Shown: piece after piece, positions 1 through 8,235 of the stretch
How the letters are laid out: each line of letters opens with the position of its first letter
Position numbering within the stretch: position 1 is the stretch's first letter
NCBI RefSeq assembly: GCF_004944975.1
Contig: NZ_SPQG01000003.1
Span: 1-47,987 of the forward strand
DNA length: 47,987 nucleotides
Direction: 5' to 3'
Origin: Halorhabdus amylolytica
Lineage (GTDB): Archaea; Halobacteriota; Halobacteria; Halobacteriales; Haloarculaceae
Made by a program: the position numbers and the translations under genes
The notes under the pieces: model-generated
Told to the model about the DNA's origin: nothing
Seen by the model: only the letters and a program-made list of their open reading frames with translations
The model's database searches: none

Positions 1-54
1 CTGCTCATCGTCGTCGGTGAGCGGTCGCACGGCGAACGTGTTGGTACGCTTCAC
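1..54 (-). CDS. tnpB: TnpB-type RNA-guided nuclease, N-terminal fragment cut by window edge
   Basis: Only the first 18 codons lie in the window. They read from a GTG at 54 towards the left edge as VKRTNTFAVRPLTDDDEQ, which is how one common haloarchaeal IS200/IS605-associated TnpB subfamily begins. The gene runs off the window, so the RuvC residues and zinc finger cannot be checked. It diverges from the small ribbon-helix-helix-like gene at 96, and the two starts share a 41-bp promoter region. This subfamily's start differs from that of the second tnpB (13764-14975). The assignment rests on the N-terminal match alone. Confidence 0.6.
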   Translation of the reverse strand, partial: MKRTNTFAVRPLTDDDEQ

Positions 55-65
55 GACAACAGATG

Positions 66-76
66 TTTATAATTTT
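66..76 (+). promoter_or_regulatory. TATA-like box for the small RHH-like gene
   Basis: An AT-only stretch, TTTATAATTTT, ends 20 nt before the ATG at 96. It is one of the few such stretches in this GC-rich region. Position and composition fit an archaeal TATA box driving a leaderless transcript. Confidence 0.5.
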
Positions 77-95
77 AGTCTTAAAGTCTTTTCGT

Positions 96-239
96 ATGAC
101 ACCAGATATTTACATTTCACACACGCTCGGCGGCCGAGTCAAAGATTACGCAGAAGCGAACGATTTGGACCTCTCGGAATCCTATGCAGAGGTTTTAGAA
201 GCGGGACTCGACACGTTGGAGACTCACGACCAGCAGTAA
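96..239 (+). CDS. Small ribbon-helix-helix-like protein carried by a tnpB element
   Basis: A 47-aa acidic protein beginning MTPDIYISHTLGGRVKDY. The pattern is a short beta-like segment (residues 4-8, DIYIS), a helix (about 10-22), a turn and a second amphipathic helix (LDLSESYAEVLEAGLDTLE, about 24-42). This is the size and layout of CopG/Arc-type ribbon-helix-helix DNA-binding proteins, although I do not recognise the family. A TATA-like box about 25 nt upstream supports leaderless expression. It is divergent from a tnpB start at 54 and lies between that gene and the branched stem-loop at 273-395, so it sits inside the mobile element. A role as autoregulator or antitoxin-like factor is inference only. 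Confidence 0.55.
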   Translation: MTPDIYISHTLGGRVKDYAEANDLDLSESYAEVLEAGLDTLETHDQQ

Positions 240-272
240 CACGGCGTTTTCACCAGAGCTTACGCGATTCAC

Positions 273-395
273 TCCCGCCCTGTCGTCCGAGAGACGGAGT
301 CTCTCGTGATCACGAAAATCTCTGATTTTCGAACGACTCAGTCCTCGGTTCCGACAGAGCGTCGGAAAACTCGTCCTTCGCGGGAAGGGCGGGAT
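273..395. repeat. Branched stem-loop: left end of the first tnpB element
   Basis: TCCCGCCC (273-280) pairs perfectly with GGGCGGGA (388-395). Between them are three hairpins: 288-306 (CGAGAGAC/GTCTCTCG), 313-331 (CGAAAATC/GATTTTCG) and 351-365 (CCGAC/GTCGG). The same plan is found upstream of the second tnpB at 15041-15112, in the same orientation relative to tnpB, including the shared string GGAAGGGCGGG. I therefore read it as the subterminal folded left end of an IS605-type element, with the boundary close to position 404 (shared CTCGCT). The TIM-like gene begins 25 nt further on, so the insertion may have replaced its promoter. Confidence 0.5.
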
Positions 396-428
396 TCTCT
401 CGCTGAATCAAGATAGCTACCCGAAAGA

Positions 429-1112
429 ATGTTACCGTACCCACACTTCCAGGTCAACCACAAGGTCTATCCGGGAACAGTCGGGACCGACGGCCTCGCC
501 CTCGCGGAGACGATCGAACGGATCGGCGAGGAGACTGACGCTTCCTTCGTGGTGACGCCACAGGTCCCCGACCTTCGACTGATCGCCAGCGAGACTGACC
601 TGCCAGTCTTTGCACCGGCCGTCGATCCCGTCTCCCCTGGACGCGGGATGGGAACACTTCTGCCCGAAGCGCTCGCAGAAGCGGGGGCGGCCGGGGCCGT
701 TATCAATCACGCCGAGAACCGCGACACGGTGGCGGACATCGAGACGAAGATCGGCCGCTGTCGAAAGGTCGGTCTGGACGCGATCGTCTGCGTCGATAGC
801 GTCGAGACGGGACGAGCAGTCGCCGCTCTCGAACCGGATCAGTTGCTCTTCGAGCGTCCGGAGGATATCTCGACCGATCGGGCGATCACCCGGACCCATC
901 CGGAACGCATCGATCGGTTTCTCGACATGCGGGACGACGTGGCCCCCGACACGAGAGTCCGCGTCGGTGGTGGCATATCGACGGCCGAAGACGTCCGGAG
1001 GGCCTTCGAACTCGGAGCGGACGCGACCGGCGCGGCGTCGGCGATCGCCACGGTCGACGATCAGGAGAGACTCCTCCGTGAGATCGGTGAGGTCGTCGAA
1101 TCGGTAAAGTAG
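429..1112 (+). CDS. Triosephosphate isomerase family protein (divergent TIM paralog)
   Basis: A 227-aa protein of archaeal triosephosphate isomerase length. Expected catalytic positions are present: Lys12 (in VNHK), His94 (in INHAENR) and Glu142 (in LLFERPED). The phosphate-binding GGGIST is at 180-185, where typical archaeal TIMs have CGAGIS. Loop 6, usually a GTG-rich hinge after the catalytic Glu (ELIGTG), reads DISTDRAIT here. It may therefore be a TIM with altered loop closure or a paralog acting on another aldose/ketose phosphate. Its start lies 25 nt beyond the apparent end of a tnpB element. It is followed 62 nt later by a co-directional aldo/keto reductase and, across the divergent kinase, by transketolase/transaldolase genes. 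Family is confident; substrate is not. Confidence 0.75.
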   Translation: MLPYPHFQVNHKVYPGTVGTDGLALAETIERIGEETDASFVVTPQVPDLRLIASETDLPVFAPAVDPVSPGRGMGTLLPEALAEAGAAGAVINHAENRDTVADIETKIGRCRKVGLDAIVCVDSVETGRAVAALEPDQLLFERPEDISTDRAITRTHPERIDRFLDMRDDVAPDTRVRVGGGISTAEDVRRAFELGADATGAASAIATVDDQERLLREIGEVVESVK

Positions 1113-1174
1113 ATCCTGCAGAGCGACGCGAGCGGTCACGTTAAGGTCCAGGGGAGCAAATCTCCACGTGAACG

Positions 1175-2014
1175 ATGACTGTCCCAACAACGACGCTTCC
1201 CAGTGACGACGAACTGCCAGTCGTCGGCAAAGGCACCTACGAACTCGAAGGTGAGACGGTCCAGGAACCGGTCGAGATGGCACTCGACGTCGGGTACACC
1301 CACATCGACACTGCCGAAGGGTACATGAACGAGCCGTCGCTCGGCGAGGTACTGGCCGATCACGATCGCGACGAACTGTTTCTGACATCGAAGGTCCTGG
1401 CCAAGCACCTCAATTACGAGTCGGTGATCGAAGCCGCAAAGACGACGCTCGAAGACCTACAGACGGACTATCTCGATCTCTATCTGATCCACTGGCCCAA
1501 CCCCGCGATCTCGGTGCGTGAAACGATGGACGCGATGGCGACGCTCGAAGAGCAGGAACTGGTCCGGAACGTCGGCGTCTCGAACTTCGATCTGTACCAG
1601 CTCAGCGCTGCCCAACACGTCACCGACGTCCCGATCGCCGTCAACCAGATCGAGTTCCACCCCTACCTTCAGCGTCCGGAACTCGTCGAGTACTGCCAGG
1701 AGAACGATATCGTCGTCGAAGCCGCGGCCCCGCTGGCACGCACTGAAGTGCTCGATGACCCCGTGATCGAAGAGCTTGCGGAGGAATACGACCGTACGCC
1801 CGCCCAGATCGTCCTCCGGTGGGCCGTCGAGAAGGACGTCGTCGTCCTGCCGCGCTCGACCTCCCGGAAACACATCGAGCAGAACTTCGACCTCTTTGAC
1901 TTCGAACTCGAAGCGGACGATCACGCGCGCATCGACGATCTGGATCGCGACGAGCCGGTCTACGACGATCGCGCCCGATCGTGGGACGACGACGTCTGGG
2001 GTATGGCAGAGTAA
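1175..2014 (+). CDS. Aldo/keto reductase family oxidoreductase
   Basis: A 279-aa NAD(P)H-dependent aldo/keto reductase, (beta/alpha)8 barrel, cytoplasmic. The catalytic tetrad is visible: Asp45 and Tyr50 in HIDTAEGYMNE, Lys73 in LTSKVL and His106 in LIHWPNP. The GVSNF segment and the C-terminal LPRSTS cofactor-binding segment are in place. It reads in the same direction as the TIM-like gene 62 nt upstream, so the two may be co-transcribed. Its neighbours suggest a sugar or small aldehyde substrate, which is inference. It converges on the histidine kinase gene, leaving a 19-nt gap. A second member of the family is at 31249-32061. Confidence 0.9.
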   Translation: MTVPTTTLPSDDELPVVGKGTYELEGETVQEPVEMALDVGYTHIDTAEGYMNEPSLGEVLADHDRDELFLTSKVLAKHLNYESVIEAAKTTLEDLQTDYLDLYLIHWPNPAISVRETMDAMATLEEQELVRNVGVSNFDLYQLSAAQHVTDVPIAVNQIEFHPYLQRPELVEYCQENDIVVEAAAPLARTEVLDDPVIEELAEEYDRTPAQIVLRWAVEKDVVVLPRSTSRKHIEQNFDLFDFELEADDHARIDDLDRDEPVYDDRARSWDDDVWGMAE

Positions 2015-2033
2015 CCGGTCCACCGACAGGAGC

Positions 2034-4730
2034 CTACTCGTAGAGTACGTCGACGCCAGTGAACTCGAACCGTGCGCCGCCGTTCTCGCTTTCCCCAAGA
2101 GAGACCGTCCAGTCGTGAGCGTCTGCGATCGCCTCGACGATCGCGAGCCCGAACCCAGTGCCGTCCTCGGCTGTGGAGTGACCTGGTTCGAAGATCGCCT
2201 CGCGGTCGTCCGCGGGGATACCCGGTCCGTCGTCTTCGACGTAGAACCCGTTTTCGAGCGCACCTACCCTGACAGCGACGTCCTCACCGGCATGTGTCAC
2301 TGCATTCGCGAAGAGGTTCGCGAGCAGTTGTCTCAATCGTCCCGGATCAGTGTCGATCGTCCGGTCGGTCTCGACGGAAAGGGTCGCCTTGGCCGTCATC
2401 ACCGTTTGCCAGCTATCCGCGGCCGCGTCGGCGAGCCCGACGGGTTCCGTCTCGATAGTCGCCATCCCCTCGACTGTGAGCGTCCGGATGTCCTCTATCA
2501 GCGAGAGGCTTCGCTCGATGGCTGTCGATGCGTGTGCGAGATGACCGCTGTCACACTCCTCCGCGGCGAGTTCGAGTCGGCTGCTCGCGACGTTCAAGGG
2601 GTTCCGGAGATCGTGACTGACGACGCCTGCGAACTGATCGAGGCGATCGTTTTGCTGTTTCAGGCGCTGTTCGTTGTGAATCCGATCGGTGACGTCCCGG
2701 TAGAGCCAGAGATTGGCCTCGCCGTCGGGCAGCGTGTAAGGCACGTAATCGCGTTCGAGTACGCGTCCGTCTGCGAGTTCAAGTCGCTCGTTTTTGACGG
2801 GTTCACGCGCATCGATCCGCTCGTCGACTCCGTCGATGAACCCCTCGGGATCGGCGAAGTAATCCTTGAAATTCTCGGCGGCCAGCGTACAGTCCTGACC
2901 GATCAACGCGTCGGTCGAATACGGGGCATCGAAGAGCGAGAGCAATCGCTCGTTGACCATCAGGACATCGCGGTCGGCGTCCTCGACGAGGACGGCCATC
3001 GGCAGATTCTCGACGATCGTCCGCAGGACCGTATTGGCCTGGTCGCGTTCCCGCTCGCGCTCCTTGCGGTCGGTGACGTCGACGTTGATCGCCACGAACC
3101 GCTCGACCGTTCCCTCCTCGTCCGTGACAGGGGTGATCGTCTGCTCGACGACGTAGTGTTCGCCGTCGCTGTCCTCGTTGACGAGTTCGCCAACCCACGT
3201 CTCGCCGTCGAGGATCGTCTCCCAGAGGTCCACGTAAAACGCCTCGTCGTGTTCACCCGAGTTGAGGATCGACGCGTCCTGACCGATCGCTTCCCCGGCG
3301 GTATAGCCGGACTGGCGTTCGAACGCAGGGTTGACGTACTCGATCACCCCGTCGGGGTCCGTCCAGTAGACCGCGTGGCCGGCGTATTCGACCGCCTGAC
3401 GGTACGCCCGGAGTTCGCGTTCCCGGGTCGTCCGGTCGGTGACGTCAGTGTACCATACGTAGTTGCCGTCGGGCGATCCGTCGTCCAGCCCGTAGGGGAT
3501 AATATGGATGATAAACTCCCGGATCCCGTCGGACGTCAGTCGCTCGACGTCGGCGGTAATGGCCTCCCCTTTTGCGGTCCGTTCGCGGAACTCGGCGTGT
3601 TCGTCCTCGTACTCCTCGGGCACGAGGACGTCCATGACGGCTTCGCCGACGACGACGTCCCGATCGAACCCGAAGACCGTCTCGAAGGCCTCGTTGACGT
3701 CAGTGATGTGTTGTCCGCCGTCCTCGCCCAGGGGACTGGAGGCCGCGACTGGCGTCGGCGCGTTCACGAACAGCGCCTCCCGGCGATCACGCTCCTCGCG
3801 GCGCTGTTCGTCGATGGCAAACGAGTGTAGGGCGTGGCCAACGTCGGCTCCAAGTTCCGACAGCAGACCGCACTCGTCCTCGTCGAAGGGGTGGGGATCG
3901 TCCGCGTACAGTGTGAGGACGCCGTAGAGTGTCTCCTCGTGAGCGAGCGGGACAGCCGCGATAGACTGGAATCCGCGGGCGATCGCCGCGTCGGCCCATC
4001 GATCGAGTTCGGCGTCCGCTGCGATGTTCTCCGTGACTGCGACGCGTCGTTCGCGGATCGCAGTCCCGGCTGGTCCCTGTCCAGTCGGGCTGTCCTCAGC
4101 CGTGACCGTGATCTCATCGAGATAGTCGTCGCCCGCCCCGGCCGTCGTTCGGGGCCGGAGACGATCCGTGTCCGGGTCGACGGCCCCGATCCACGCGAAC
4201 CCGTAGCGGTCGGTGTCGACGATCCGTTCGCAGACGCTGGATTCCGCCTCTTCACGGCAGTCTGCCCGTACGAGTGCCTGGTTGACGTCGCTGGCAAGCG
4301 TCCGGATCCGGTCGAGTTTGACCGCCCGTCTCTCCGAACGATACTGGGCGACAGCGTTGTGGATCCGGTTTTTGAGCAGGTCGTATTGCTCGGTTCCGCC
4401 GCCCTTCTGGAGGTAGTCGGTCGCCCCGGCGGTGATGGCCTCGCTTGCCACCTCTTCGCTTCCCCTCCCAGTGTAGAGGATAAACGGGAGGTCGGGATAG
4501 TCCGCCCGGACCGCCTCGAGGAACTCGATGCCGTCCATCCCCGACATCGCGTAATCCGAGACGACACAGTCGAATCGTCCTTCCGCGAGTCCGGCAAGCC
4601 CTTCCTCGGCGTCCGTCGCCGTCTCGACGGTGATGTCATCGTCCCGTTCGAGCATGTCAGCCACGAGTGCGGCCAGATCCGGCTCGTCGTCGACGTGTAA
4701 GACGGCGATTTCGACCGGTTCGTTCGTCAT
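2034..4730 (-). CDS. Hybrid sensor histidine kinase: REC-GAF-PAS-PAS-PAS-HisKA-HATPase
   Basis: An 898-aa soluble signalling kinase with no membrane segment. It starts with a receiver domain (1 to about 125; acidic pocket DDE near 14-16, phospho-acceptor Asp59 in VVSDYAMSG). A GAF domain follows (about 145-305), then three PAS domains (about 320-435, 440-565, 570-690; two end in the typical VTDR). The HisKA phospho-acceptor is His706 in SHDLRNPL. The ATPase has its N box near 805-809, DDGPGIP and GTGFGLAIV. This architecture is common in haloarchaea, usually without a dedicated regulator. It stands between carbohydrate genes, but whether it senses their metabolites cannot be told. An AT-rich stretch just upstream (4735-4746) may be its promoter. 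Confidence 0.92.
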   Translation of the reverse strand: MTNEPVEIAVLHVDDEPDLAALVADMLERDDDITVETATDAEEGLAGLAEGRFDCVVSDYAMSGMDGIEFLEAVRADYPDLPFILYTGRGSEEVASEAITAGATDYLQKGGGTEQYDLLKNRIHNAVAQYRSERRAVKLDRIRTLASDVNQALVRADCREEAESSVCERIVDTDRYGFAWIGAVDPDTDRLRPRTTAGAGDDYLDEITVTAEDSPTGQGPAGTAIRERRVAVTENIAADAELDRWADAAIARGFQSIAAVPLAHEETLYGVLTLYADDPHPFDEDECGLLSELGADVGHALHSFAIDEQRREERDRREALFVNAPTPVAASSPLGEDGGQHITDVNEAFETVFGFDRDVVVGEAVMDVLVPEEYEDEHAEFRERTAKGEAITADVERLTSDGIREFIIHIIPYGLDDGSPDGNYVWYTDVTDRTTRERELRAYRQAVEYAGHAVYWTDPDGVIEYVNPAFERQSGYTAGEAIGQDASILNSGEHDEAFYVDLWETILDGETWVGELVNEDSDGEHYVVEQTITPVTDEEGTVERFVAINVDVTDRKERERERDQANTVLRTIVENLPMAVLVEDADRDVLMVNERLLSLFDAPYSTDALIGQDCTLAAENFKDYFADPEGFIDGVDERIDAREPVKNERLELADGRVLERDYVPYTLPDGEANLWLYRDVTDRIHNEQRLKQQNDRLDQFAGVVSHDLRNPLNVASSRLELAAEECDSGHLAHASTAIERSLSLIEDIRTLTVEGMATIETEPVGLADAAADSWQTVMTAKATLSVETDRTIDTDPGRLRQLLANLFANAVTHAGEDVAVRVGALENGFYVEDDGPGIPADDREAIFEPGHSTAEDGTGFGLAIVEAIADAHDWTVSLGESENGGARFEFTGVDVLYE

Positions 4731-4828
4731 CTATTTTATATCTATTGACAGGCGAGGATCAAAAACCTGTGGTGACGATTCTCAGAACAGATACTCGCGA
4801 CGAACGGTGACGAAAAGCGACGAGAGGC

Positions 4829-5485
4829 TTACTTCAGCGCGGGACTCTCGCGGTCGCCCCAGTCGTCGAGGAAGGCTTCGAGCCCGCTGTCGGTGCGCGG
4901 GTGGTCGAACATCGAATCGGCGACAGCCGGCGGCAGGGTCGCGATATCGGCACCCGCCTTGGCGACCTCCTGGACGTGGTAGGGATGGCGGATCGACGCC
5001 GCGAGAATGTCCGTCTCGAAGTCGTAGTTGTCGTAGACTTCGCGGATATCCTCGATGAGGCCGACGCCGTCGTGGCCGTTGTCGTCGAGCCGGCCGATAA
5101 ACGGCGAGACCATCGTCGCGCCGTTCTTGGCGGCGATCAGGGCCTGGTTGACCGAGAACACCAGCGTGATGTTGGTCTGGACGCCCTCGTCGGTGAGCGT
5201 CTGCAGGGCCTTCATGCCGTCGCGAGTCATCGGCAATTTGACGGCGATGTTGTCGCCCCAGGTGTCGTACTCGCGGGCCTCTTCGAGCATGCCCTCGTAG
5301 TCGGTGGCGATGACCTCGACGCTGATGGGGCCGTCGACGAACTCGTCCAGTTCGTCGATGATATCACGATACTCCCGGTCAGTCGAAGAGACCAGCGACG
5401 GGTTCGTGGTGACCCCGTCGACCAGTCCCAGTTCGTCCGCTTCTCGTACCTCCTCGACGAACGCTGAGTCGATATATGTGCGCAT
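4829..5485 (-). CDS. tal: Transaldolase (TalC/MipB-like, small form)
   Basis: A 218-aa class I aldolase-fold enzyme that moves dihydroxyacetone units between sugar phosphates. The Schiff-base Lys83 sits in NIAVKLPMT, Asp6 in YIDSA, and VTTNPSL is at 25-31. The motif SPFIGR (127-132) has Phe129, where transaldolases have Phe and fructose-6-phosphate aldolases have Tyr. I therefore favour transaldolase over F6P aldolase. It is last in a minus-strand operon, 20 nt after the C-terminal transketolase subunit, so the two enzymes of the non-oxidative pentose phosphate pathway are transcribed together. The reaction is confident at family level; the exact substrate range is inferred. Confidence 0.9.
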   Translation of the reverse strand: MRTYIDSAFVEEVREADELGLVDGVTTNPSLVSSTDREYRDIIDELDEFVDGPISVEVIATDYEGMLEEAREYDTWGDNIAVKLPMTRDGMKALQTLTDEGVQTNITLVFSVNQALIAAKNGATMVSPFIGRLDDNGHDGVGLIEDIREVYDNYDFETDILAASIRHPYHVQEVAKAGADIATLPPAVADSMFDHPRTDSGLEAFLDDWGDRESPALK

Positions 5486-5505
5486 GATCAGTTGTGTTAG
5501 TGGAC

Positions 5506-6438
5506 TTACTCCAATAGCCCTTTCGCCGTCTCGGCGATGTCCTCGCCGGTGAAGCCGTAGTACTCGTAGAGGTCGAGTCCGTTTCCGGAGGTGCCGAACT
5601 CGTCTTCGATGCCGACGCGCTTCATCGGTGTGGGGCGCTGTTCGGCGAGTACCTCGGCGACGGCGCTACCCAGGCCGCCGTAGATGTTGTGGTCCTCGGC
5701 GGTGAGGATCGCGCCGGTCTGCTCGGCGGACTCGACGACCAGTTCCTCGTCGAGGGGCTTGATCGTCGACATGTTCACGACGCGGGCGTCGATGCCGTCC
5801 TCGGCCAGGACCTCGGCGGCTTCCTGGACGACGTGGACCATCGCGCCGTGGGCCATCAGCGTCACGTCAGACCCGTCACGAAGGATCTCGCCCTCGCCGA
5901 TCGTCGGCTCGTACTCGTCCTCGTCGTGGATGACGGGGACGGATTCCCGGATCAGTCGGAGATAGGCGGGATCGTCGTCGTCCGCCAGCGCGGTGACCAG
6001 GGCGTTGGCCTCGACGGCGTCGGCCGGCGAGATGACGCGCAGGTTCGGCAGGCCGCGATAGGCAGAGATGTCCTCGATGGTCTGGGCGCTCGGGCCGTCC
6101 TCGCCCGTGATGACGCCGGCGTGGCTGCCGACGACGGTCACGTTGCGCTTCGGGCGGGCGATCTGCTGGCGCACCTGCTCGAAGCCACGCTCGGAGAAGA
6201 TGGCGAACGTGTTGGCAAAGACCGGTCGGCCGGTCTCGGCGATGCCGGCCGCCGTCGCGAACAGATCCTGCTCGGAGATGCCCACGTTGATCCAGCGCTC
6301 GGGGTACTCGTCGCGGAACCAGCCGCCCCGGGTGGATTTGGCCAGGTCGGCGTCCATGACGATGAAGTCCTCGCGTTCCTCAGCCTCGCGCAGCAATCCG
6401 TTCCCGAAGCCGTTCCGGGTCGATATCTTCTCGCTCAT
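5506..6438 (-). CDS. tktB: Transketolase, C-terminal subunit
   Basis: A 310-aa protein matching the pyrimidine-binding and C-terminal domains of transketolase, as in split archaeal enzymes. The catalytic Glu56 (in VGISEQDL) activates the thiamine diphosphate carried by the partner subunit. GPSAQTIEDISAYRGLPNL is the typical middle segment, and the C-terminal domain ends about residue 300. Its ATG overlaps the stop of the N-terminal subunit by four bases (ATGA), a sign of translational coupling and 1:1 assembly. Transaldolase follows after 20 nt. It transfers two-carbon units between ketose and aldose phosphates. The gene symbol is only suggestive, as naming of split archaeal subunits varies. 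Confidence 0.92.
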   Translation of the reverse strand: MSEKISTRNGFGNGLLREAEEREDFIVMDADLAKSTRGGWFRDEYPERWINVGISEQDLFATAAGIAETGRPVFANTFAIFSERGFEQVRQQIARPKRNVTVVGSHAGVITGEDGPSAQTIEDISAYRGLPNLRVISPADAVEANALVTALADDDDPAYLRLIRESVPVIHDEDEYEPTIGEGEILRDGSDVTLMAHGAMVHVVQEAAEVLAEDGIDARVVNMSTIKPLDEELVVESAEQTGAILTAEDHNIYGGLGSAVAEVLAEQRPTPMKRVGIEDEFGTSGNGLDLYEYYGFTGEDIAETAKGLLE

Positions 6439-7316
6439 TTGGTCGTCACCTCCGCGGTCGCGGGGTCGAAGCCAAGTTCCTCGAGGGCCTCGTCGAACTC
6501 CTCGTCGGTCAACGCGCCGGCGTGATAGCCGTTGGGTTGGGCCTCCATGAAGTCTATCGGGTGACCCTTGACGGTGTTGGCGATCAGTAGCCGCGGGCCG
6601 TCGGTGGCGTTGATCTCCTCGAAGGCGTCGGCGATCTCCCCGAAGTCGTGGCCGTCGACCTCCCAGACATCCCACCGGAAGGCCTCGAACTTCTCGGCCA
6701 GTGGGTCGATCTCCATCGTCTCGGCGACGGGGAGGTCGTTCTGTTTCTTGTTGCGGTCGACGATCGCGACGATGTCCAGCTCCTTCTCGCCGGCCGACAT
6801 CGCGGCCTCCCAGATGTTGCCTTCCTGGGTCTCGCCGTCGCCCAGAATGGCGTAGACGTCGTACTCGGCGTCGTCGAAATCGGCACCCATCGCCTGACCG
6901 TTGGCGTAGGACAGTCCCTGGCCGAGCGATCCAGAGGGGAACTCGACGCCCGGGACCTTCGGTGAGGAGTGACCCGGGAGTGCCCCGCCGAGGCGACGGA
7001 ACTCCTCGTTGGGATCAACGTCGATGAAGTCGTACCGTTCTAGCAGTGCATACAGCACCGGACAGGCGTGCCCTTTGCTGTAGATGAGCCGGTCACGATC
7101 CGGATCGTCGGGATTCTCGGGGTCGACGTTCAGTTCCTCGTTGTACAACCAGAGCAGATACTCCACGGCAGACAGCGAGCCGCCCGGATGGCCCGACTGT
7201 GCCGCGTAGACCATCTCGACGATGTCCCTGCGGACCTCCTGTGCCGTCTGGCGATACGCTTCGATTCGCTCGTCCAGATCGCCGTCTGGCGCTCGATTAC
7301 CAGGCAAGTTTTTCAC
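6435..7316 (-). CDS. tktA: Transketolase, N-terminal (thiamine diphosphate-binding) subunit
   Basis: Contains the thiamine diphosphate-binding half of transketolase. AQSGHPGGSLS lies near the N-terminus, YSKGHACP binds substrate, and the metal/diphosphate motif is GDGETQEGN. I chose the GTG at 7316 (VKNLPGN...), giving 293 aa. This matches family length, and a TATA-like stretch (TTTTTA on the minus strand, about 7344-7350) sits about 30 nt upstream, as expected for a leaderless message. An ATG at 7364 in the same frame would add 16 unlikely residues. It is first in the operon with the C-terminal subunit and transaldolase. Confidence 0.9.
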   Translation of the reverse strand: MKNLPGNRAPDGDLDERIEAYRQTAQEVRRDIVEMVYAAQSGHPGGSLSAVEYLLWLYNEELNVDPENPDDPDRDRLIYSKGHACPVLYALLERYDFIDVDPNEEFRRLGGALPGHSSPKVPGVEFPSGSLGQGLSYANGQAMGADFDDAEYDVYAILGDGETQEGNIWEAAMSAGEKELDIVAIVDRNKKQNDLPVAETMEIDPLAEKFEAFRWDVWEVDGHDFGEIADAFEEINATDGPRLLIANTVKGHPIDFMEAQPNGYHAGALTDEEFDEALEELGFDPATAEVTTK

Positions 7317-7595
7317 CCACGAAAGATTCCCCTTCTCGCGAGTAAAAAGCTTCCCATTTCGCACGATTCACGAACTGAGAAGGCGGTATAGCCCAAATAT
7401 CGGGAAGAAATTGAACGTCTGGCGGGGAACGACGCAGGCGCGGAATAAATGATTGAACGTGATTGTCCCGGACGAGGAACACGATTCTGCCGGGACACTC
7501 ATCGGATTCGACGGACAAACTAGGTGACGCCCGTGGTCCGTCGAACGCCGGGAATCAGTCGGACGGTTCGCCAGAGCGGCCCGGACGCACAGATA

Positions 7596-8042
7596 TCAGG
7601 CGAATTCTTTCCGGTAGCTGCGGAACTCCGCGAGGTGGGCCTGTTCGTCGGCCAGCAGTTCGGTCGCGAGGTCTTCCGTAACGGGATCCTCGGCGGCCTC
7701 GGCCGCGTCGATCAGAGCTTCGTAGGTCGCGACGGCGTCCTCCTCGGCCTCGATGACGCCCTCGACGACCGCGAGCACGTCGCTCCCCTCGGCGGGCGGC
7801 TGCAGCGACTCCTGGTTGACCTCGAAGTCGGCAGAGGCCGGAGGAACCTCGCCGTAGAAGCGCAGCCGATAGCCCAGTTCCTCGGCGTGATGGAGTTCCT
7901 CCTCGACGTCCTCTTTGAGTGATTCGGCGACAGTCTCGCCCAGCACGGTCTCTAAGTAGATCGCGTTGGCGAGGTAGTTCATCGCGGTCTCCACTTCGTC
8001 TAAATAGGCCTGCTCGAGCAGGTCGACGATGTCCTCGGACAT
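7596..8042 (-). CDS. Ferritin-like di-iron protein
   Basis: A 148-aa protein predicted as a four-helix bundle. Metal ligands expected of the ferritin-like superfamily are seen: a Glu in helix 1 (Glu16/Glu19 in DEVETAMNYL), ExxH in helix 2 (EELHHAEEL, about 48-52), Glu98/Glu101 in helix 3 (VIEAEEDAV) and ExxH in helix 4 (ADEQAH, Glu133/His136). This full set supports a di-iron site, with a role in iron or oxidative-stress handling. It is smaller than bacterioferritin and lacks an obvious haem-ligand Met in helix 2. It is a single gene with no operon partner. The exact subfamily is not certain. Confidence 0.8.
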   Translation of the reverse strand: MSEDIVDLLEQAYLDEVETAMNYLANAIYLETVLGETVAESLKEDVEEELHHAEELGYRLRFYGEVPPASADFEVNQESLQPPAEGSDVLAVVEGVIEAEEDAVATYEALIDAAEAAEDPVTEDLATELLADEQAHLAEFRSYRKEFA

Positions 8043-8119
8043 GCGTTCTGTAGTTCCACCCGCCGAACATAAAGGATCACAGCCCGGTCCCAGCGACTGG
8101 GAACGATTCGGGAGGGCGA

Positions 8120-8209
8120 CGAAGACGTTCGGCCACTCGCCTCACCCACAGCGCGTTGATAGTCGCTGGTGTCCCTGACTCGTCGCGAAGGCGAAGACGT
8201 TCGGCCACT
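8120..8209 (+). repeat. Direct repeat of 18 bp between ferritin-like and permease genes
   Basis: CGAAGACGTTCGGCCACT occurs at 8120-8137 and again at 8192-8209, 72 bp apart, in a non-coding gap of about 190 bp. No gene or other signal was seen in the gap. It may be a regulatory duplication or a small recombination trace. Confidence 0.5.
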
Positions 8210-8235
8210 GACGTCGTCGGCGACGCGCGTACACG

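Noticed and set aside
241-395. Possible CRISPR repeats or attenuator in the hairpin-rich stretch
   Set aside because: The hairpins differ in sequence and there is no spacer periodicity. The same plan upstream of the second tnpB identifies it as an element end.
1776-3830. Very long plus-strand open frame opposite the histidine kinase
   Set aside because: Shadow of the kinase gene caused by high G+C; Arg/Ser-rich and without domain features.
7317-7364. Extension of transketolase N-subunit to an ATG at 7364
   Set aside because: The added residues overlap the putative TATA-like box and do not match transketolase. The GTG at 7316 is preferred, though the ATG is not excluded.
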